Positions 1 through 13,800 of a DNA stretch of 64,000 nt are shown here, one piece after another. The first letter of the stretch is position 1. Each line of letters begins with the position of its first letter. The notes below the pieces were generated by a model, which had not been told where the DNA came from, searched no databases, and saw nothing but the letters and a program-made list of their open reading frames with translations. Position numbers and translations under genes: made by a program. The stretch covers positions 32,623,784 through 32,687,783 of the forward strand of contig JASEVX010000010.1 of assembly GCA_031761405.1 (NCBI GenBank). The letters are read 5' to 3'. Source of the stretch: Serripes groenlandicus. Lineage: Eukaryota > Mollusca > Bivalvia > Cardiida > Cardiidae.

Positions 1-278
1 TCTGACAGGCAGATTCGGAGGAGAAGATTTTTAAAGTTTGGACATTTTGTCCCCTTTCTGATGCCGCAGCAACCAAAGTTCTCAATGGAATTTTAATCTT
101 TGAACAATTTTGAAAGAGGCCATCCAGAGGAACAGTCCTGTGATGTTTCAAGGAAATTGTCCTTGGAGTTTGGGAGGAGATGATGTTTAAAGCTAAAAGT
201 TAACGCCGGACGGACGGACGGACGACGGACAAAAAGTGATCAGAATAGCTCACCTTGAGCCTTCGGCTCAGGTGATCT
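1..278 (+). mobile_element. Right end of a pearl-like element
   Basis: Ends with (GACG)n, ACAAAAAGTGATCAGAATAG and the hairpin CTCACCTTGAGCC..GGCTCAGGTGA. Its body (GGAGAAGATTTTTAAAGTTT) matches the family at 52,982-54,381. The left part lies outside the window. Confidence 0.6.
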
Positions 279-280
279 AA

Positions 281-1637
281 ACAAGAGGGCCATGATGGCC
301 CTGGATCGCTCACCTTAATTATACAATGTACTATAATGCAAAATACATCAGGACAATTATTCTGAATGCAACCTCCACAGTGTTAACAAGATTTTCCTTC
401 ATTTGGCCTAGTGATCTATATTTTTTTACCTGATATGACCCATATTCCAACATGGACTAGATATTATCAAGACAACATTCTGACAAATTTTCAACTTGCT
501 CAAAGTAAAAATGCGGCCTCCGGAGTTTGAACAATATTTTCCTTTATTGACCTTGTTTCTGACCCTACATGATCCATATTCGATCTTGGCTTAGATATCA
601 TTTAGATAAACATTCTCATAAAATGTCAAGCTGCTGTAGCAAAAAATGTGTCTTCTACAGAGTTAACAAGATGTTCCTTCAATTTGGCCTAGTGACCTAG
701 TTTCTGACCCAATATGACCCATATTTGAACTTGACCTAGATATAATTCAGACAAACATTCTGACCAAATTTCAAGCTGCTTAAGTAAAAAATGCGGCATC
801 CAAAGTGTTAACAAGATTTTCCTTCAATTTGGCCTAGTGACCTAGTTTTTGACCCTGCATGACCCATATTCGCACTTGACCTAGATATCATTTAGCTCAA
901 CATTCTGACCAAATTTCAAGCTGCTGAAGCAAAACATGCGGCTTCTACAGAGTTAACAAGATTTTCCTTCAATTTGGCCTAGTGACCTAGTTTCTGACCC
1001 AATATGACCCATATTTAAACTTGACCTAGATATCTTTAAGACAAACATTCTGACAATATTTCAACATGCTCAAGTTGAAAATGTGGCCTCTACAGTGTAA
1101 ACAAGATTACCCTTCAATTTGGCCTAGTGACCTAGTTTCTGACCCGATATGACCCATATTCGAACTTGACCTAGATATTTTTAAGACAAACATTCTGACA
1201 AAATTTCAAACTGCTGAAGCAAAAATTGCGGCCTCTAGAGTGTTAACAAGATTTTCCTTCAATTTGACCTAGTGACCTATTTTTTGACCCGACATGACCC
1301 ATGTTCGAACTTGACCTACATATCATCAAGACAAACATTCTGATAAAGTTTCAACATGCTCAAGTTGAAAATGTGGCCTCCAGAGTGTTAACAAGATTTC
1401 GCTTCAATTTGACCTAGTGACCTCGTTTTTGACCTCATATGGCCCAGTTTCGAACTTGTCTAAGATTTGATGGAGATGAATGTTCTGATACACTTTCATG
1501 AAGATTGGATGCAAAATGTAGCCTGTAGAGTGTTAACAATCTGAAATGTTGACGACGCACGACGGACGCCGGACGGACGCCGGACAAAATGTGATCACAA
1601 TAGCTCACCTTGCACTTCGTGCATAGGTGAGCTAAAA
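281..1637 (+). mobile_element. Complete pearl-like tandem-array element
   Basis: Begins ACAAGAGGGCCATGATGGCC, a hairpin, and then CGCTCACCTT. It holds about nine degenerate roughly 120-bp monomers built on TTCAATTTGGCCTAGTGACC, then GACGGACGCCGGAC. It ends with the hairpin CTCACCTTGCACTTCGTGCA..AGGTGAGCT. There is no coding capacity. A second copy lies at 48,373-49,966. Confidence 0.75.
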
Positions 1638-1723
1638 AGGTTTGTAACTAGATGTAGTAGACTCCAGAAATGTTTGTACATGTTTTTGTCCATAAACATT
1701 TTCATAGCAAATCAATAATTTAC

Positions 1724-1810
1724 CTAGAAGAGTAAGATGAGTAACTATGAGACCGTTTTGACCTTCGCCGACCTCTGGACCGACTTCGTCTTTTAACAGG
1801 GGATGTGGGT
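1724..1810 (-). CDS. ZC3H18: ZC3H18 RS-domain exon, last in window
   Basis: 87 bp, encoding PTSPVKRRSRSRGRRRSKRS then HSYSSYSS. This is the start of the Arg/Ser-rich tail. The donor AG/GTAAAT is phase 2, so at least one more exon lies beyond the left edge. Bases 1-1,640 are repeats with no exon visible. Confidence 0.8.
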
Positions 1811-4800
1811 CTGAAAAGAAACAGATAACAAGAATTCAAACAACAGACAACTACAATCCCGATATCATTCATTTAACCCTTTCCCACACACACAGACATT
1901 TTGAAGCATCTGAAGAAGATGACTTTTGAAAACAGTATGGCAAAAGAAGAAATTGCTCATGATGAGCAATTTCTATTTTTACCATAATGTTTTTAACTAC
2001 ATTCAATATGTATTCTTTTATTTACAGGACTTCAGGGTTCAAACTTAACTTTTTTTGCCACTTGCTAAAAAAAGCAAGTGGCCTAAAAACTTACTTGCTA
2101 AATTGTCAAAACTACTTGCTTTTTTTAAAAAAATCATCAAATCGCTTTCAATGTTATTTGGATTTCAACTACAGTCAAACTTGCAATCAGCAGCCACCCA
2201 AGGGATATGATAAAACTGGCTGCTTAAGACAGGTGGCTGCTGATCACAAATTGCATGACTTGGTCGGATTTGTTCAAGTTTTGTCAGTTCACATAATATT
2301 ACATGTAACTGTTAGAAATAGTCAAGGAATAGTCATTACATTACAAATAGTAAATTGTCTTTATAAACTTGTATTTAAACATTGTTATGAAGATTTGTAG
2401 CGTTTTTCTATCAAATATTTCATTATGCTATTTATTCTTTAGTTTAACTGACATTTACAACTATAAACTTCACTATCAAATATTTTTTTACATCACTTTA
2501 AAATTCGCCAAATAACGTATCCGGAACAAAGCGTCCGAATCTACGTCTACTTCTTGTTCAAAATTTTACTTGATAATCTTTAGATTTAAAATGGAAATGG
2601 GAATATAAATTGACTTGGGGCTTCGAAGTGGACATTTAACTTTAATTTGAACATATAAATGTACTGTCTTTTCGGTCTAAAACGCTCATAAATATATTTT
2701 TCAATTTATCAATTTTGCCCGACGTCGTAAACAGAAAAGAAACAAAAATCGCAACTTCTTGTTGATGAATCATGCAACTATCATTCGGCACACTTCAGCT
2801 GTTTTCCACTCTCCGTAAACAGGCTTATCTCAACAGTTTGATATTGTACACAAACACTATACACACGTTGACTGGTTTAACTTAATTTACCTGATAGCGA
2901 TACACGATAAAGTCTAAATCCGTGAACCAGTCAGTTATGCAGACGAGTATTGTTATTTTCAACTCGTAGCACACTTCTGGTAATGAAATTTTTCGCTCTT
3001 ATTTTTTTGTGAGACACGGCTTGAGCCCTTTTTTATGAACCATTTTTTTCATTTTATCGCCAATGGCTCAAGTGGCGAACGACAGCGGGAGCCCTGGTTT
3101 TGTTTTTTTAAATAATTAAGGTTTGAACTTGGAAAAAAAGTGACTCGCTAAAAATATCGAGTGGGCATGAAATTCTACTCGCATTTTCTGAATTTGACTC
3201 GCATTTAGCGAGTTAGCAAGAGCTAAATTTGAACCCTGGACTTCCGTATTTTTGCTGCAGATTTTTCATACTAAAATAGGTTTGGGGCTCGAAGAAGGGT
3301 GAGGTGAATGATAAAGTCTGGCTGTGTGAAAAGGACATTTTAATAAATGTTGAAGAACTATTTCGGGTCATAACTGATCCACATAGTCAATAATAAAAAG
3401 ACCATTCACTTCCCATTCTGGGCGGACAAAGAACTTTTAAATATTTACAATAAAGTATTTACATTAAATTATTTTTAAACACCTGCCACCTGGCAGTCCT
3501 GTGTTTAACGTATCTTAAAAGGATAGTCTTGGTAGAGGGTCTGTCACCCAAAGAACATCTTTGCCAAAAATAATTTCAAAACGATTCATTGAACATGCCT
3601 GTGGAATTTTTTTAACAATTGGTGCATTAGAGAATTTAGTTTATAGGAAAATAAGAACAGACGGACGGACGGTGAATTATCACAACAGCTAACCCAGCAG
3701 TTTGTGATCATTTGAGCTTAAAATTCATAAATGTTAATGAATAAACCTCTCAGGTTCTAAAATTGCTCTAAAAATAATTGAATGCAAAACAACCTTTCCA
3801 ACTTGCAGAAGCATTTCGAGGAATATACAGCAGACGACTTTTGAAAACATTGTGACAAAAGGAGAAATTGCTCAAAACAAGCAATTTCACCTTTTGCCAC
3901 AATGTTTTCACTTATTTTCAGTAATTTTACTTGTCAGCTGCAGGTTTGCTTTAAGTACTAGGTGGGAAAGGGTTAAGGCAATCTTGCTAAAAAACAAATT
4001 TGTCCAAGATATGTCTAGGGCAATCTGGCTAACAATGTGCTAAAATCTGGTCCAGATAATGTCCCCATTAACATTTTGCCTACTGAATGTTTTTCAATGA
4101 AAAGCCTTGTCTGGAACTAAATATTACTACCTTGGCTTCTTTATCTCATAGAAGAAGGTCAAGTTGATTCTAATATGGATTTATTATCAGAAGTAGAGGT
4201 TTTTCTAAAGATCTTAAGGCTTTGATGATTTAAAAAATATTTCACTGACCTATTTACATTTGACCGCCTCCATGGATCATGCCATTCATCTGCCTTGATG
4301 GCTCTCTGTGGAGAATGATTGGAACGTTTCACTGGAGATGGAGATGGGGATCTCTGTTTTTCACGAAGTTTTTCACGACGTATTTCTACATTGGCCTCTC
4401 TTGGGGCAACATACCTGTATATGATAAGAAAAATTGTTTATAAATGTGGCCTCTGTGAATTTACATACATGAATAACAAATGTTATACAATTTTCAAAGT
4501 TAGCACACCTGGCCAAATTGGGCCTATCTGTCACAAAAAAATATTTACATAATATTAACCCTTTCCCTCATATAGACTCTTTCTGACGCCTCTGCAGCAG
4601 AGGGCTATTTGAAAACTGACAAAAGAAGAAATTGCACAAGACGTGCAATATCTCCTTTTGCCACAATGTTTTCCACTTGTTGTCATAGGTTATCCATTCA
4701 ATTATGTAGATTTTCTACTTTTTGACAAAATGCGTTTAAAAGTCGTCTGCTGCAGATTTGCCGTATGAGGGAAAGGGTTAACACATAAAGTCATAAAGAT

Positions 4801-7800
4801 TGGAAACATTGAGTGGAATGAGACATTATTATGCAATGTCTTTTATCACACAGTGTGTCCATCACTGTACTATTATAAATGAAATACTTTTTTATCACAC
4901 TCATTTTAAAAATCCACACTTTACACTTTTTATAAAAAGTTGCATTATATGGACTAGTGGAATAGAATGTTTAGACGGACGGACAGCGAAGGCTCTTGTG
5001 AGACTGGGGATGCAAAGACTGGAAAATCATGTGACGTAGATCAACTTTTATTTTCAACCTGCAATAGACTTAGAACTATTTAAGAAGTCTTGTCTTTATC
5101 ATTTGCGTATTTCAAGGGCTTTGCGTGCAACGGTTGTGACTAAAAGTGGTATTTTTTTTACCAAGGTTAATCACCTCGCCATAATGTCTTTATAAGCGTT
5201 TTTTGGTAAACAACGGAAATTTAGGTGCCTTTGCTCCTTCTGATCCATGGCACCTAAATTTGCATTGTTTACAAAGGGGTCAAAATTGCCCCCAAACCAG
5301 GCTTTTCAAAATAGGTTTTTAGTTACAGCCGTTTCACGCCAAGCCCTCGATTTAGCAAAGTTACTGTTATGGGAGTTGCTCAGGGGAAACCATCCTTACC
5401 GGAATTGAGACAATTATTGATCTGTGAATGTATGCATGCTATATATGATCCAAAAGATCATTAGTCGCTACAAAGAACACCAGGGTTTTCAAAATAGGTT
5501 TTTAGTTACAGCCGTTTCACGCCAAGGCCTCCATCTAACAAAGTAACCGTAATGGGTGCTGCTCAGGGGAAACCATCCTTAACGGAATTGCGACAATTAT
5601 TGATAACGTCATTATTGATCTGTGAACGTATGCATGCTATATGATCCTATTGATCATTAGGCGCTAGAAAGAACATCTTGACAAGTTTCTGTGACATTGT
5701 GGCCATCAATGAGACATAGACAAGTTGGTTCCATACTGTTCATATATATCGGGTTTGAATAATAAGCTTGCAGAATGGCATAATGCAAGTTACAAATTTG
5801 TGAGCTCAATCTTTGTTTTAACCCTTTCCCACATGCAGACGCATTTTGATGCCTATGAAGCAGACGACTTTTAAAATCATTGAGGCAAAAGGAGAAATTT
5901 CTACTTCCCTAATCTTTTCATTAATTATACTTAAATTTAAAGAGATTTTCCACCTTTTTGCCTAGGTGTTTTCAAAGTCGTCTGCTGCAGATTTGTTGTA
6001 TGAGGGAAAGGGTTAATAGAGACGAGTAGATCATTAAAGATACCAACCTATTGTGATATTGTGCTGGTGGTGAAGGACTAAACCGTCGAGGTGAAGGTCG
6101 TAATGTTGGAGATGTGTACCTGTCTGGTGGAGCCTGCAATAGATAGAATTTATCATAACTACAGTGTTCATGATTTTATTAATCCATTTCATGACAATGA
6201 CAAGTTGATGTAACATTATGGGAAAAGGAAATATGAGCCATTTTCCCCTTTTCTGTAATGTTCACATTTCCGTTTCAAAACTGCGATCTCAAATTTCCCA
6301 GATGTATCAATTTTTCTTTAGATATTTCCAAATCAGATGACTTTATTCAACCACTTTTAAAAATGTTAAGTATCTAATGAAATGCCAAGTATAAAATTTG
6401 AGATAAAATTTCTTGAAACATTCTGTCACAGTGTGACTAATTAAATAAATGAACTCAAGCTAGATAAATGCATCCAGTATGATGCACAGGTTAATCTGGT
6501 TCTGTCACAACCCATTGGTATACATGTACATGTGTACTTCCAGTTTTAAAAGATATGTTATTATTAGAGGTTTTCAACTCAGATGCCTCTGTCTGGTGAA
6601 TTTAACCCTTTCCCTCATACAACAATTCTGTAGCAGACGACTTTGAACATATTTTGTCAACAAACAGAAAATCTCTCTAACCCTTTCAGTGCCGAATTTT
6701 TTAAAGTAGACTCTTCCATGTTCAAACTCGGACGAAACTATTTTCATTTTCGTTCGTTACGAGCTGCCTCACCTGAATCTGTATTGTTTGCAAAAAGCTC
6801 AATATTGCCTTTGGCGCTGAAAGAGTTAATAGAATGGATAATCTATGACTAAAAGTGGAACACATTGTGGCAAAAGGAGAAATTGCTTGTTTTGAGCAAT
6901 TTCTACTTTTGTCACTGTGATTTCAACAATCCGTTAACTGCAGAGGTGTCAGAAAGCGTCTATATGAGGGAAAGGTTTAAAAGACTATAACATACCCTGT
7001 AGGGCCTTTCAGGTGGATAACGAGGATCTCTAGAAGGCGGGTGACCTGGGTAACCAGGTGGGGGCGCCCCGATACCATATTGAGCATCACGTGACCACCG
7101 AACCTCAAAGTTCTCGTAGTCTCCATGCATCCAGGACTGTTCCATTTGCTTTTGTTGTAATCGAACAGGTGTTTGGTCATAGTATTCATCATCACTCAAT
7201 GGCCTGAAAGATAAAACCCAAGTGTTTATGTTATAATAGTTTCTTATTGAATGTATTTCTATCCGTTGATTGACTGTTGAGGGTTTTTAAATCCATTGCA
7301 GCAAAAACTCCCCAACCTTTGCAAGGATAAATGAGCCTCTGCAGTGGAAACATTACAAGTTGGTTTGTGTAACAAATGTAGATCCAGATCAGCCTGTCAG
7401 CTTGTGTAGATTCTGATAAGACATAGCAGATGTACAGATTGATATGAACTTACACTTAAGGCTCAATAACTTTTCTAAATTTGAAGAACAAGTACAATCA
7501 AACCTGTGCTAAAGACCACCTCTGTTTAGCAATTCCCTGTCTATAGCAACCATACCTTTAATTTCCCAATTAATCTGTGAACAAAGACCGGACTGTTCTC
7601 TTCATGTGAGTGTTTTTAAACACAAGTTGGACTGTTATGTGCTAGGAACTTTAGATCTGAATTTCATTGTGAATCTACTGCTCCTGACAAGAACCGAGTC
7701 GTTTTAAATGTTGGTCCTTGAAATGGCCAACAAGAGTGTTTAGTCTGTCATTTTATATATTCACCTTTTCCAAAAAGCTGCTTTTAGAAACATTGTGGGA

Positions 7801-10800
7801 CAAAGAGAAATTGTTTTTTTTTCCACATTATTTTCAACTCAATTCATATTTCATTTTTTTTCAAAACAGTTTCTTGTTGTTTCTGGTATAAAGTCAATAT
7901 TTAAAAAAAATAAAAAAAGTACTTACTCTAATTTTTCATAGTATTTTTTTACTGCAGATCTTTCAGTGTCTATGGTGTTTTCCTTGTTGTATTCTGGATT
8001 GTCATCAATGGACAGATTAAACTTTTTGTGTTCAAAGTTGGTATCCAACTCCCTTCTTTCAGAGGCTTTTTTACGTAGCTGTAAATACAAATTACATTGA
8101 TGGCTGAGCATATGGTTTAAAAATTTAAGAGGTTGTTTACTTTATCACAATATATTCTATTTCATTTATTAATTTTAGTTTCATTTTTTTAAATATGTAG
8201 ACACATTTTTAAGGCCTCTGCAGCAGACGAATTTTGAAAACATTTAGGTAAAAGAAAAAATTGCTCACATCATCTATTTTTGCCCCAATGTTTTCAACTC
8301 TTTCAATAATTCAACTTTTCCTTTTAGACATTTTCCATAATTTTGCACAGATATTTTCAGTTCTCTTCTGCTAGTTTGTTGCATCAGAGGTTTTCCTTTA
8401 AATTTTCAAAGCTGACTACCATAACATTTCATATCAGGTTGACTAATTGGTTCTGGATTTCTCTGATAATTATACTTTATACCTATGCCACTATGATTTG
8501 GCTGATGGAGTTTTCATTAACAAAGAACTTGTTTTTCTAATCGTCTCCTATGATATTAAAATATTTGACTCATGATAATAAGACCGTTCTGCAAGAAGTG
8601 AACATACATGTATGTACCAAGTTGTGTATAATTCTTAACCTTTTCACACCTATCTGCAGCCGATTACTCTTATAGTCAAATATATGGAAAGCCTCTATAG
8701 ATTAAAGAACAAATATTGAATAAAGTTGAAAACATTGTCGCCAAAGGAGAAAATGCGCTTTATGAGCAATTTCTCTTTATGAGCAATTTCTCCTTTTGCC
8801 ACAATGTTTTCAAAAGTTGACTGCTGCAGACGTGTCAGTCATCATCTGCATGTGGGAAAGGATTAACCCTTTCCCTCATACGACAATTCTGCAGCAGACG
8901 ACTTTGAACATATTTGGTCAAATAATGGAAAATCTCTATAATTGAATGGAAATCCTATGACTAAAAATGGAAAACATTGTGTCAAAAGGAGAAATTGCAC
9001 GTTTCGTGCAATTTCTTCTTTTGTTACTATGTTTTCAAAATGCGGTCTGCTGCAGAGGCATCAGAAAGCGTCTATATGAGGGAAAGGATTAAACAATCAA
9101 CAGGGTAAACACTGATATCTGGTCAATTGTTTATGTTTACATCAGCAGACATAGTGTGTCTGGATCATAAACTGGGATATTTACCTCCTTCGCTTGTCTG
9201 AGACCTCTCTCCCACGCCGTTTCTTCTTTAGGTGTTGGTGCCCTAGGAGGTGAGGGTTCAGGACTAGGGGATCTCTGAAGTAGAAATCAGTTGTTGTACA
9301 CACTGAGGACTAGATAAGGGGAGATAACTGGTCTTTTCCCAAAGAAACCGCTCTTATTACTCAACAAAACCCTATGTTGTTGGGCTCAAGAGAATCATCT
9401 CAGTGAGTCAATTCTTTCGAGTACCTACAACATAGGATTTGAGTGTCAATTAAATGCCCCTTATCTAGAGCTCTGTATACATTAAACAAATGTCACCTAG
9501 TTTGTTGGTAAGTTTGTATACCTTAACAGAATATATAGCCACACTACAGGCATAATTGTCAGGCCTGAGGGTAAATGGACAAGTAGTACTGGTGACCTAT
9601 TATGTATTTAATTGGACACTTACATTAACCCTTTCCAGCATAGGGCAAATATACAGCAGAAGAATGAAAATAACTGAGCAAATATATGGAAGATCTCTAT
9701 AAATGAATATGTAATCATTGAATAGGGCTGAAAAGATTGTGGAAACTAGAAAAATTGTTAAACATGAGCAATTTCTCCTTATGCCACAATTATTTATCAG
9801 CCGAAGATGCATCAAAATGTATTTTATTTGGTAAAGGGTTTAAAGTTCAAATTGTGTCTTGAAGAACTGTTTAACTTCTTAACAAGAGCACCGCGTACGG
9901 CACAGACGCTCGACTGATAGAAAACAGAAAAAAAAGCTGAGCTAACAAAAAACCTTAACCGGACGACCACGCCGCCGCCGCCGCCGTCAGGGTCATGACA
10001 ATAGCTCTCGTTTTTTCAAAAGTCGAGCTAAAAATGTGAATATCATTCTTGCTAAGGAAGATCAACCTTAGAGGAAAAAACAATAAGTGTCAAAGGAATT
10101 TTCAGAGTTACAAACTTGTAAAATTAGACAAACTGACAATAAAGACCTACCTCTTGCTGTTCTTCCCACTGATCTTTAAACTGGCTCTGTGATTTATTGT
10201 TAAATCCTGGACGTTCAATCAGCTGGTAGTTGCCTGTTAGGATAGAAATTACAGTACAATTTGAGAGATCTATCACGTAAAAAAGTTACCTTGAGCTTTT
10301 AAAAATAATTGAATTAGTTTTCAGTTTCGGTCATAACAAATTCTACAGATGATTTTCAACGAAGTTTGTTCTACAAGATTGTGAACAATTTAGATCCCAA
10401 TTTGACCTTGTTATTCTCTGGTGATAAAGTTCTAAAGGTTGGTTTTCATGTGATGCATCTTATTTAGCTATTCAGCCAACTACTACCTAGTTATTAAGTG
10501 TAGTATTACCTTGTGTTTTCTTTTGCAATGATTGTTGGTTACCAAAGTAGAGTTATGTATCCATATATTATAAATAGAGTTTAATTTCATGAGTGTATAT
10601 TTATTATCACTTTTATTAAACAAGTTTACTAAGATGATATGCCGCGAGCCCAAGTTAAAAGTAATAATAAATAAACACAAGTGATATATTCTATTTATCA
10701 CATAAAGTTATTTATGACGTGTATTTCAAAAAAATGTACATAACGTTTACCATATTTCAACATGTAATTTACCGGTTTAGGCGCCAAAGTGACTAAAGTT

Positions 10801-13800
10801 ATGATGCCAAACCGCTGACGTGACATAATTATCGCATGTTGTCACTCCCAGAGACAACTAACATCTAATCAAAATAGGTCAGTTATTGAATAGCGTTGAA
10901 AACAGTGAAAATTGCTCATTCTTTGCCACAATGTTAAAAACCTACAGTTGGTTCCCCATGTACAGTAGCTGGCCTTTATACCTTTATCATTGACCCTGCA
11001 TGTAAAAACCTATAGTTGGTTCCCCCATGTAGAGTAGCTTGCCTTACATTTATCATTAACCCCTGAATGTCAAAACCTTCAGTTGGTTCCCCCATTACAC
11101 AGAAGCTTGTCTTACCTTTATCATTAACCCCTGAATGTGAAAACCTTCAGTTGGTTCCCCCATTTACAGAAGCTTGTCTTACTTTTATCATTAACCCCTG
11201 AATGTAAAAACCTTCAGTTGGTTCCCCCATGTACAGAAGCTTGTCTTACCTAAGCTAGTCTTACCTTTATCATTAACCCCTGGATGTAAAAACCTACAGT
11301 TGGTTCCCCATGTACAGAAGCTTGTCTTACCTTTATCATTAACCCCTGGATGTAAAAACCTTCAGTTGGTTCCCCATGTACAGAAGCTTGCCTTACCTTT
11401 ATCATTAACCCCTGGATATAAAAACCTATAGTTGGTTCCCCCATGTACAGAAGTTTGTCTTACCTTTATCATTAACCCCTGGATGTAAAAACCTACAGTT
11501 GGTTCCCCATGTACAGTGACCTCGCATGAAGAATCTACAGGTAGGTTTAACAAAAGGCTTGGAGCCTTCTTCCCTGATTTCACCCTCCTCACAATCTTCT
11601 TCCTCCTCCAATTCACCTTCATCAGACTCGGAATCACTCTGGAACAAATAAACATCATTGACAAATTTCACATACTTCTTTTTATGAAGCTATTTTCTTA
11701 ACATGTGCAAGAAATTCAAATACCTGAAAATGCCTTATGCTGCCTACTGAGGGCTCTAAGATGTCTTGTAATCTTTTCCCACATACAGATGCTTTCTGAC
11801 GCCTCTGCAGCAGACGACTTTTGAAAACATTGTGGCAAGAGAAGAAATTGCTCACAATGCGCAATTTCTCCTTTTGCCACAATGTTTTCAACTCAATAAT
11901 TATACTTTCACATTTAGTCACTTTTCAGTCGTCTACTTCAGAATTGGTCTATGTTGAAAAGGGATAATGTTAACATTATTTCTTTTTAAAAAATACTAAG
12001 GGATCTGCCTTTAAAGACTTATGTGAGAAATCAACTTTATCTATAAAGCAAAATGCAGTTCAGATATAATTCAAATGTTGACTGAACAGCAGCAGGTCAT
12101 GATAACTTCTTGCAAATTAATTCCTTTGTTTGCCTCTGTTAATATGATTTTTTTTTTTAATAAATGATCATATTAATAGGCATATGTTTAAATGTTTGTT
12201 AGATCAAGTGAGTTTTACTTAAAACAAGAGCTGTCGGAGGACAGCGCGCTAGACTATATATGCCGCTTATTCACATAAAGCACTATTGTATTATATTGCA
12301 CACAAGTACTTTTAAATCATATATACTCTATATGTAAAAGCAACTGAATAGATACAAACATTTAAATATATATAACTTAAAAAATCAAATTTCCTAAGTC
12401 AATCAAGGGCAATAACTTCATATTTAAGATACAATGGAGTTATCTAACCTAACTGTGTGATGGTCCGTAACAAAAGTGTGAAGTATGAAGTGATTTGAAT
12501 GAATGATCACAAATAGAAAGGAACGTAACCAAAAATTATGAATTTATCTCAAATTCTCAAAATCAAACAAAAATCATGTTTTTTTACCTCAAAAAGTCAC
12601 ACTCAGCATCTTTAACATACAATGTGAAGAAAGGTTTTATATGTAATTATATTCCAAATATGAAAGCCCAGTCCAAGACTCAAAAAGAAAGACTTTTATC
12701 AAGCCAATCTATAACAAATAGGAACATGGAACAGGTAGACTTTAATCAGACATTAATTATCCAGCTTCATTTAAATACAAAGCAATGACAATGATCAAGT
12801 TTTTAACAGTTAGGAAACTTTAAAATATATAATAAATTCTTGTGCATCAGAGTATGTATTATAGCATTCCTATCTCGGTGTTCAGAACGAGGCTGTCAAA
12901 CTCTTTCTTTTCATTCACCAATTTAGATGTACAATTAATCGTGTGTAACTGATTAAATGGTGTAACTCTGAGTGTAACTGATTAAATGGTGTAACTCTGA
13001 AGTGACACCTTGTGTATTTGCATTGAAGTCTCATAAACAACTACAAGCCAGACAGGTACCCTCATTGAAGGAAAAAGGGACGTCAATTTGATAAGGATTT
13101 ACAAATTGGTGAAAATTAATGAGAAACCATCTAGTGACATTGTATAACATTGTTTTCCCCTTTAATAACACCAGACCCTGAAAAATTATCACAACTCAAT
13201 TTCACAAATGTATCCATGCCAAAGCATGCCAACACAAAGACAATAACCCCTACCTAGTCTTACAAAAAAACACAAAACAGATACTTACAGATAATTCCCC
13301 ATCAGTTCCCTGTTTATCTTTTGCCTCTTCATGAACATCGTCATAATCTAATTCCACATCTTCTCCACCATAACTAGCCTGGGCTTTGAGTCTTTCGTTT
13401 ATATCTTTGAAAACTTTGTGAGAAGCACTGGAGGACTTCGATTTTGCACTTTCTCTCCTTTCTTTCTTCTTTTTATCACTAGATTTACTCCTTTTTTCTT
13501 CTTTTTGTTTTTGAGGTTGGTTCTTATTTTCTATTTTTATTGTCATTGTTTCCAGAATTTCTTTCACCACTACACTGTCATCTTTGCCTGTGTCATCATA
13601 TGTAACTACTTCACCATTTTGTGTGACCTCTACAGTTCTTTCTTTATCCACAGTTTTCTCTGCATCGTCATCTTCATTATCATCACCTTCTTCCTCCTCT
13701 TCCTCTGATGCTTCTTCTTCTTCTTCTTCAATTTCTTCTTCTTCAGAGCTGACATCTTCTACTCCTTCAGTGACGTTCTTAGTGGTAGTGATCTGAGTGA

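Noticed and set aside
1987..2400. 137-codon frame
   Set aside because: It starts in a MITE and runs into an unrelated TIR element, with no recognisable protein features.
11250..11444. Repetitive peptide frame GEPTxGFYIQGLMIKVRQ
   Set aside because: It is a different frame of the duplicated zinc-finger half exons. The real finger frame is interrupted there.
13418..13796. Plus-strand Phe/Ser-rich frames
   Set aside because: Antisense to the ZC3H18 exon 13792-13289.
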